DNA of 7,712 nucleotides from Actinomycetota bacterium. GTDB lineage: Bacteria; Cyanobacteriota; Vampirovibrionia; Obscuribacterales; Obscuribacteraceae. The translations under genes were made by a program, and so were the position numbers. Under the pieces are notes generated by a model. The model saw nothing but the letters and a program-made list of their open reading frames with translations, was not told where the DNA came from and did not search any database. Positions 5,588 through 7,712 of this stretch are shown here, piece after piece. The DNA is taken from the NCBI GenBank assembly GCA_903970355.1, contig CAJCIF010000327.1, positions 1-7,712 on the forward strand, written 5' to 3'. How positions within the stretch are numbered: the stretch's first letter is position 1; each line of letters begins with the position of its first letter.

Positions 5588-6079
5588 ATGCCTGTAGAAA
5601 TACCGACTCCTAAAAGTACCGAACTCTCTCCACCAGCGGAAGGATACGTGTTCAAGGAACATGAATCTACGAACTGGACTTGTTACAGCGCCGGTGAATC
5701 CACGCCCGAGTGGGTTATGCAAGCTGCTGAAAATGCCTCAACTCCGATCGACGTTTTAGCTATGCTTGCCGAAAGCTGCAACGTAGAAGTGCGATTAGCA
5801 GTCGCAGACAATCAAAGCACTGCCACTGATACCATGATGATGTTGGCTCAGGATGAGAGTGCAGATTTACGCTACCAACTAGCCGAAAATCATAATATTG
5901 ATGAAAGCGTGCTACAAATGCTTGCGGACGACTCCCACCCATATGTTGCACATAGAGCCCAGACAACTCTAAAAAGACTCCGACTTCAAGCCGGTGCAAC
6001 TATATTTACACTCCCCACTCTTGCAGTTGTGCCAACATCAAAAGAATTGGGAAGAAAACTTCAACGTATGTTGTTCTGA
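5588..6079 (+). CDS. Small leucine-rich-repeat-variant (LRV) protein
   Basis: The 163-residue protein has three helical repeats of about 26 residues (48-73, 74-99, 100-125). Each has the form A-E/D-N-x-S/N-T...LxMLA-x-D/E...VRxxVA, for example NASTPIDVLAMLAES, then NVEVRLAVADN. This is the LRV / HEAT-like solenoid pattern (family of PF01816), usually a protein-interaction surface. The N-terminus is proline- and glutamate-rich; the last ~30 residues (LPTLAVVPTSKELGRKLQRMLF) are basic. No signal peptide or membrane segment is seen, so it is probably cytoplasmic. GGTGA (5578-5582) five bases before ATG 5588 decides this start over GTG 5579. It is convergent with the TPR gene, 32 bases between stops. 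Function unknown. Confidence 0.8.
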   Translation: MPVEIPTPKSTELSPPAEGYVFKEHESTNWTCYSAGESTPEWVMQAAENASTPIDVLAMLAESCNVEVRLAVADNQSTATDTMMMLAQDESADLRYQLAENHNIDESVLQMLADDSHPYVAHRAQTTLKRLRLQAGATIFTLPTLAVVPTSKELGRKLQRMLF

Positions 6080-6111
6080 ATCGTCTAAACCAATTTGTCT
6101 ATTGAATTCGA

Positions 6112-7038
6112 TCAACTCTGCATAAGCTTCATCGGTTTGTGGTGACTCTTCGCTTGAATCTCTGGATCCAATTGCAGCGCCCGATTTAGATCATTTGTTG
6201 CTGCTTCCTGATCTCCCATCGACTCCTGGATAAGGTAGCGATTGAAATAAGCTTTCGGATTGTTCTGGTCGAATTTGATGGCTTTATTGTAGTCATCGAG
6301 CGCGCCCACTTTATCCCCTTTTTCTTCGCGAAGTACAGCTCGATTATAGTAAGCGAGGGCGTAACCTGGATCCAATTGAATTGCTTTATCAAACTCTGTC
6401 AATCCAAGCTCCGGCTTTCCGAATTTAAGATGAGCATTACCGAGAGTGAAATGTTCTTCTGCGCTTTTGGCGGTTAGCTTGGTCAATTTCTCATAATCAG
6501 AACGCGCGGCATTTGGATCTGTAGAAGCAAGTATGGATGCATGGTTGAACAGGGCCAGGGAATTGTTAGGCTCGATGGCTAAGGCCTTTTCGAAATCGCT
6601 TTGAGCTTCCTTCAATTTCCCCTGTTTGCTGCGGGCAATACCTCTACCGATAAGGGTTGGTACATCTTTATCATGAGTCCATTTCAGCGCTTCCGTGTAA
6701 TCTTGCTCCGCTCCTTTGTAATCCCCGATGTCATTCTTGAAATCGGCACGTTCAGAAAGGGCATATGAATCGATTGGATTTATCTTCAATGAGTGATTGA
6801 TGTCGTCAAAGGCTCTTTTACGATCGCCCATGGAAAACAGAAGCATAGCCCGATTGTTATAGACCACTGTGTCGTTTACATTTAATCGAAGCCCTTTCGC
6901 GTAATCCGCTAGGGCACCGTTGTTGTCACCCTTGTCCTGCTTAGCCAATGCACTTTCCACATAATCTATTTTTGCCCAAGATGGACAAGCGCAAATTGTC
7001 GCGGTCACTATAAACAGTGTGCTCAGTAGTTTATTCAT
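6112..7038 (-). CDS. Exported protein with about eight TPR repeats
   Basis: The 308-residue protein starts with a signal peptide (MNKLLSTLFIVTATICACPSWA, cleaved after SWA). ICAC could be read as a weak lipobox, so a lipoprotein is possible. Almost all of the rest is TPR units of 33-37 residues from about residue 24 to 295, with classic motifs such as DTVVYNNRAMLLFSMGD, AIQLDPGYALAYYNRAVLR and ALDDYNKAIKFDQNNPKAYF. The regular N-x-R/G-x-x-x-x-x-x-G-D/K pattern suggests an intact superhelix outside the cytoplasm. TPR proteins of this kind bind partners in envelope assembly or secretion; none is evident here. ATG 7038 is chosen because the in-frame extension to TTG 7071 would put charged residues before the signal peptide and has no ribosome site. 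Only a distant AAGGCGG precedes the ATG. Confidence 0.9.
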   Translation of the reverse strand: MNKLLSTLFIVTATICACPSWAKIDYVESALAKQDKGDNNGALADYAKGLRLNVNDTVVYNNRAMLLFSMGDRKRAFDDINHSLKINPIDSYALSERADFKNDIGDYKGAEQDYTEALKWTHDKDVPTLIGRGIARSKQGKLKEAQSDFEKALAIEPNNSLALFNHASILASTDPNAARSDYEKLTKLTAKSAEEHFTLGNAHLKFGKPELGLTEFDKAIQLDPGYALAYYNRAVLREEKGDKVGALDDYNKAIKFDQNNPKAYFNRYLIQESMGDQEAATNDLNRALQLDPEIQAKSHHKPMKLMQS

Positions 7039-7130
7039 CAGGACGCTAACCGCCTTATTTCTGTGATGCAAGGAACGTCAATTTCGTGATCAAATTGCGG
7101 CGTCATTTTATCATTTGCATACGGACAAAA

Positions 7131-7149
7131 CTGCATCTGCGTGATGCAG
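7131..7149 (-). terminator. Second terminator-like hairpin after the repeat-protein gene
   Basis: On the minus strand CTGCATC (7149-7143) pairs exactly with GATGCAG (7137-7131) around the loop ACGCA and is followed by TTTTG. It lies 61 bases after the stop at 7211. The seven-base stem and short T-run make it a modest intrinsic terminator. Confidence 0.45.
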
Positions 7150-7168
7150 AAACGGAATTCAGGGACAA

Positions 7169-7182
7169 AGCCGAAACCGGCT
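7169..7182 (-). terminator. First short terminator-like hairpin after the repeat-protein gene
   Basis: On the minus strand AGCCG (7182-7178) pairs with CGGCT (7173-7169) around GTTT and is followed by TTTG, about 28 bases past the stop. The stem is only five pairs; together with the hairpin at 7149-7131 it may form a tandem terminator. Confidence 0.3.
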
Positions 7183-7210
7183 CGACACGTTGCTAAGGGT
7201 TGCAGTGAGT

Positions 7211-7712
7211 TTATGCTGTTCGGAGAGCAGTGGCCGCCGACACGGCAGTGTCCCACTTGTCTATGTCTTTTTGTTCAAACATTCCCAGGTGCACCATATC
7301 CTGTAGACGCTCTCTTATTTCGGACGCCCGTTTGCCAAAGTCTGGCGAATTCGGGTTCAAGAATTTTATAGCTCTTTCCTGTGCGTTGTTGTTCATGTTC
7401 AGAGCAATCATTGCTGTGTTCACAGACACTCTATCAATGGAAGTCAAACTTTGATCATGAACATTGAATTTGGGATCATGGTTGATTGGCGCCGAAGCGG
7501 ACAATTTTGGCTCAAGCGGTTTCACCGGTTCAGTCTGTGCACTCACAGCATCTGAATTGCCAGTTGCCGCTGCAACAGATTTATCCCATTTTGCAACTTC
7601 ATTTTTACCAAACAGTCCTTGCGTGGTCATGTCCTGAAGGCGTGCTCTTACTTCATCGGCTCGTTTTGCGAAATCCGGTGACTTGGGATCAAGATATGCG
7701 ACGGCTCTGTCC
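7211..7712 (-). CDS. C-terminal end of a protein with a repeated ~51-residue helical module
   Basis: The frame is open to the right edge, so the start is outside the window; 166 residues are visible, ending at TAA 7213-7211. Two copies of one module are present. Copy A lies at about 7711-7559 (DRAVAYLDPKSPDFAKRADE, RARLQDM, GLFGKNEVAKWDKSVAAATG). Copy B lies at about 7378-7226 (ERAIKFLNPNSPDFGKRASE, RERLQDM, GMFEQKDIDKWDTAVSAATA). They are separated by a ~60-residue linker rich in Ser, Ala, Pro and Asn. Invariant features are SPDF-KRA-E-R-RLQDM, a G-(L/M)-F, and KWD..V.AAT. I do not recognise the family. The in-frame ATG at 7630 falls inside copy A and is not the true start. Confidence 0.75.
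   Translation of the reverse strand, partial: DRAVAYLDPKSPDFAKRADEVRARLQDMTTQGLFGKNEVAKWDKSVAAATGNSDAVSAQTEPVKPLEPKLSASAPINHDPKFNVHDQSLTSIDRVSVNTAMIALNMNNNAQERAIKFLNPNSPDFGKRASEIRERLQDMVHLGMFEQKDIDKWDTAVSAATALRTA

Overview
The window looks like chromosomal accessory DNA from an environmental bacterium. Three things point that way: two exported TPR proteins, RHS fragments, and small adaptor-like proteins (a lone Clp N-domain and a leucine-rich-repeat variant). Together they recall gene-rich, repeat-protein-rich lineages such as Obscuribacterales (non-photosynthetic relatives of Cyanobacteria). That assignment is a weak inference from protein style; no taxonomic marker is present. No rRNA, tRNA or CRISPR array was seen.

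Layout. (1) 1-465, minus: N-terminal part of a secreted TPR protein, running off the left edge. (2) 641-2419, plus: a complete AbiE-type toxin-antitoxin operon, with AbiEi antitoxin/repressor (744-1556) and AbiEii nucleotidyltransferase toxin (1553-2419) overlapping by ATGA. Upstream sit a perfect 20-bp inverted repeat (685-704/726-745), a consensus TATAAT box inside the right arm, and a G-quadruplex motif (641-667). The promoter geometry predicts a leaderless antitoxin mRNA. (3) 2420-3613, plus: a short ORF, then the C-terminal end of an RHS protein with a proline-rich stalk and a cysteine-rich tip. (4) 3626-4099, minus: a stand-alone two-repeat Clp N-domain protein, convergent with the RHS end. 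(5) about 4100-5587: a gene-poor scrap zone with a perfect 19-bp hairpin, a frameshifted IS110-family transposase remnant, tandem hairpins and a second small RHS scrap. (6) 5588-6079, plus: a small leucine-rich-repeat-variant protein. (7) 6112-7038, minus: an exported protein of about eight TPRs. (8) 7211-7712, minus: the C-terminal end of a protein with a repeated helical module of about 51 residues that I do not recognise, followed by two terminator-like hairpins.

How it fits together. The AbiE operon is the one clear functional system. The antitoxin should repress from the inverted repeat, and the toxin is translationally coupled to it. The stretch from the RHS fragment to the RHS scrap at 5371 looks like the debris of rearrangement: two RHS pieces, a dead transposase and little coding content, with the intact Clp-N gene inside. 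The most promising items for follow-up are the operator/leaderless arrangement of AbiE, the RHS tip beside the Clp-N gene, and the repeat module at the right end.
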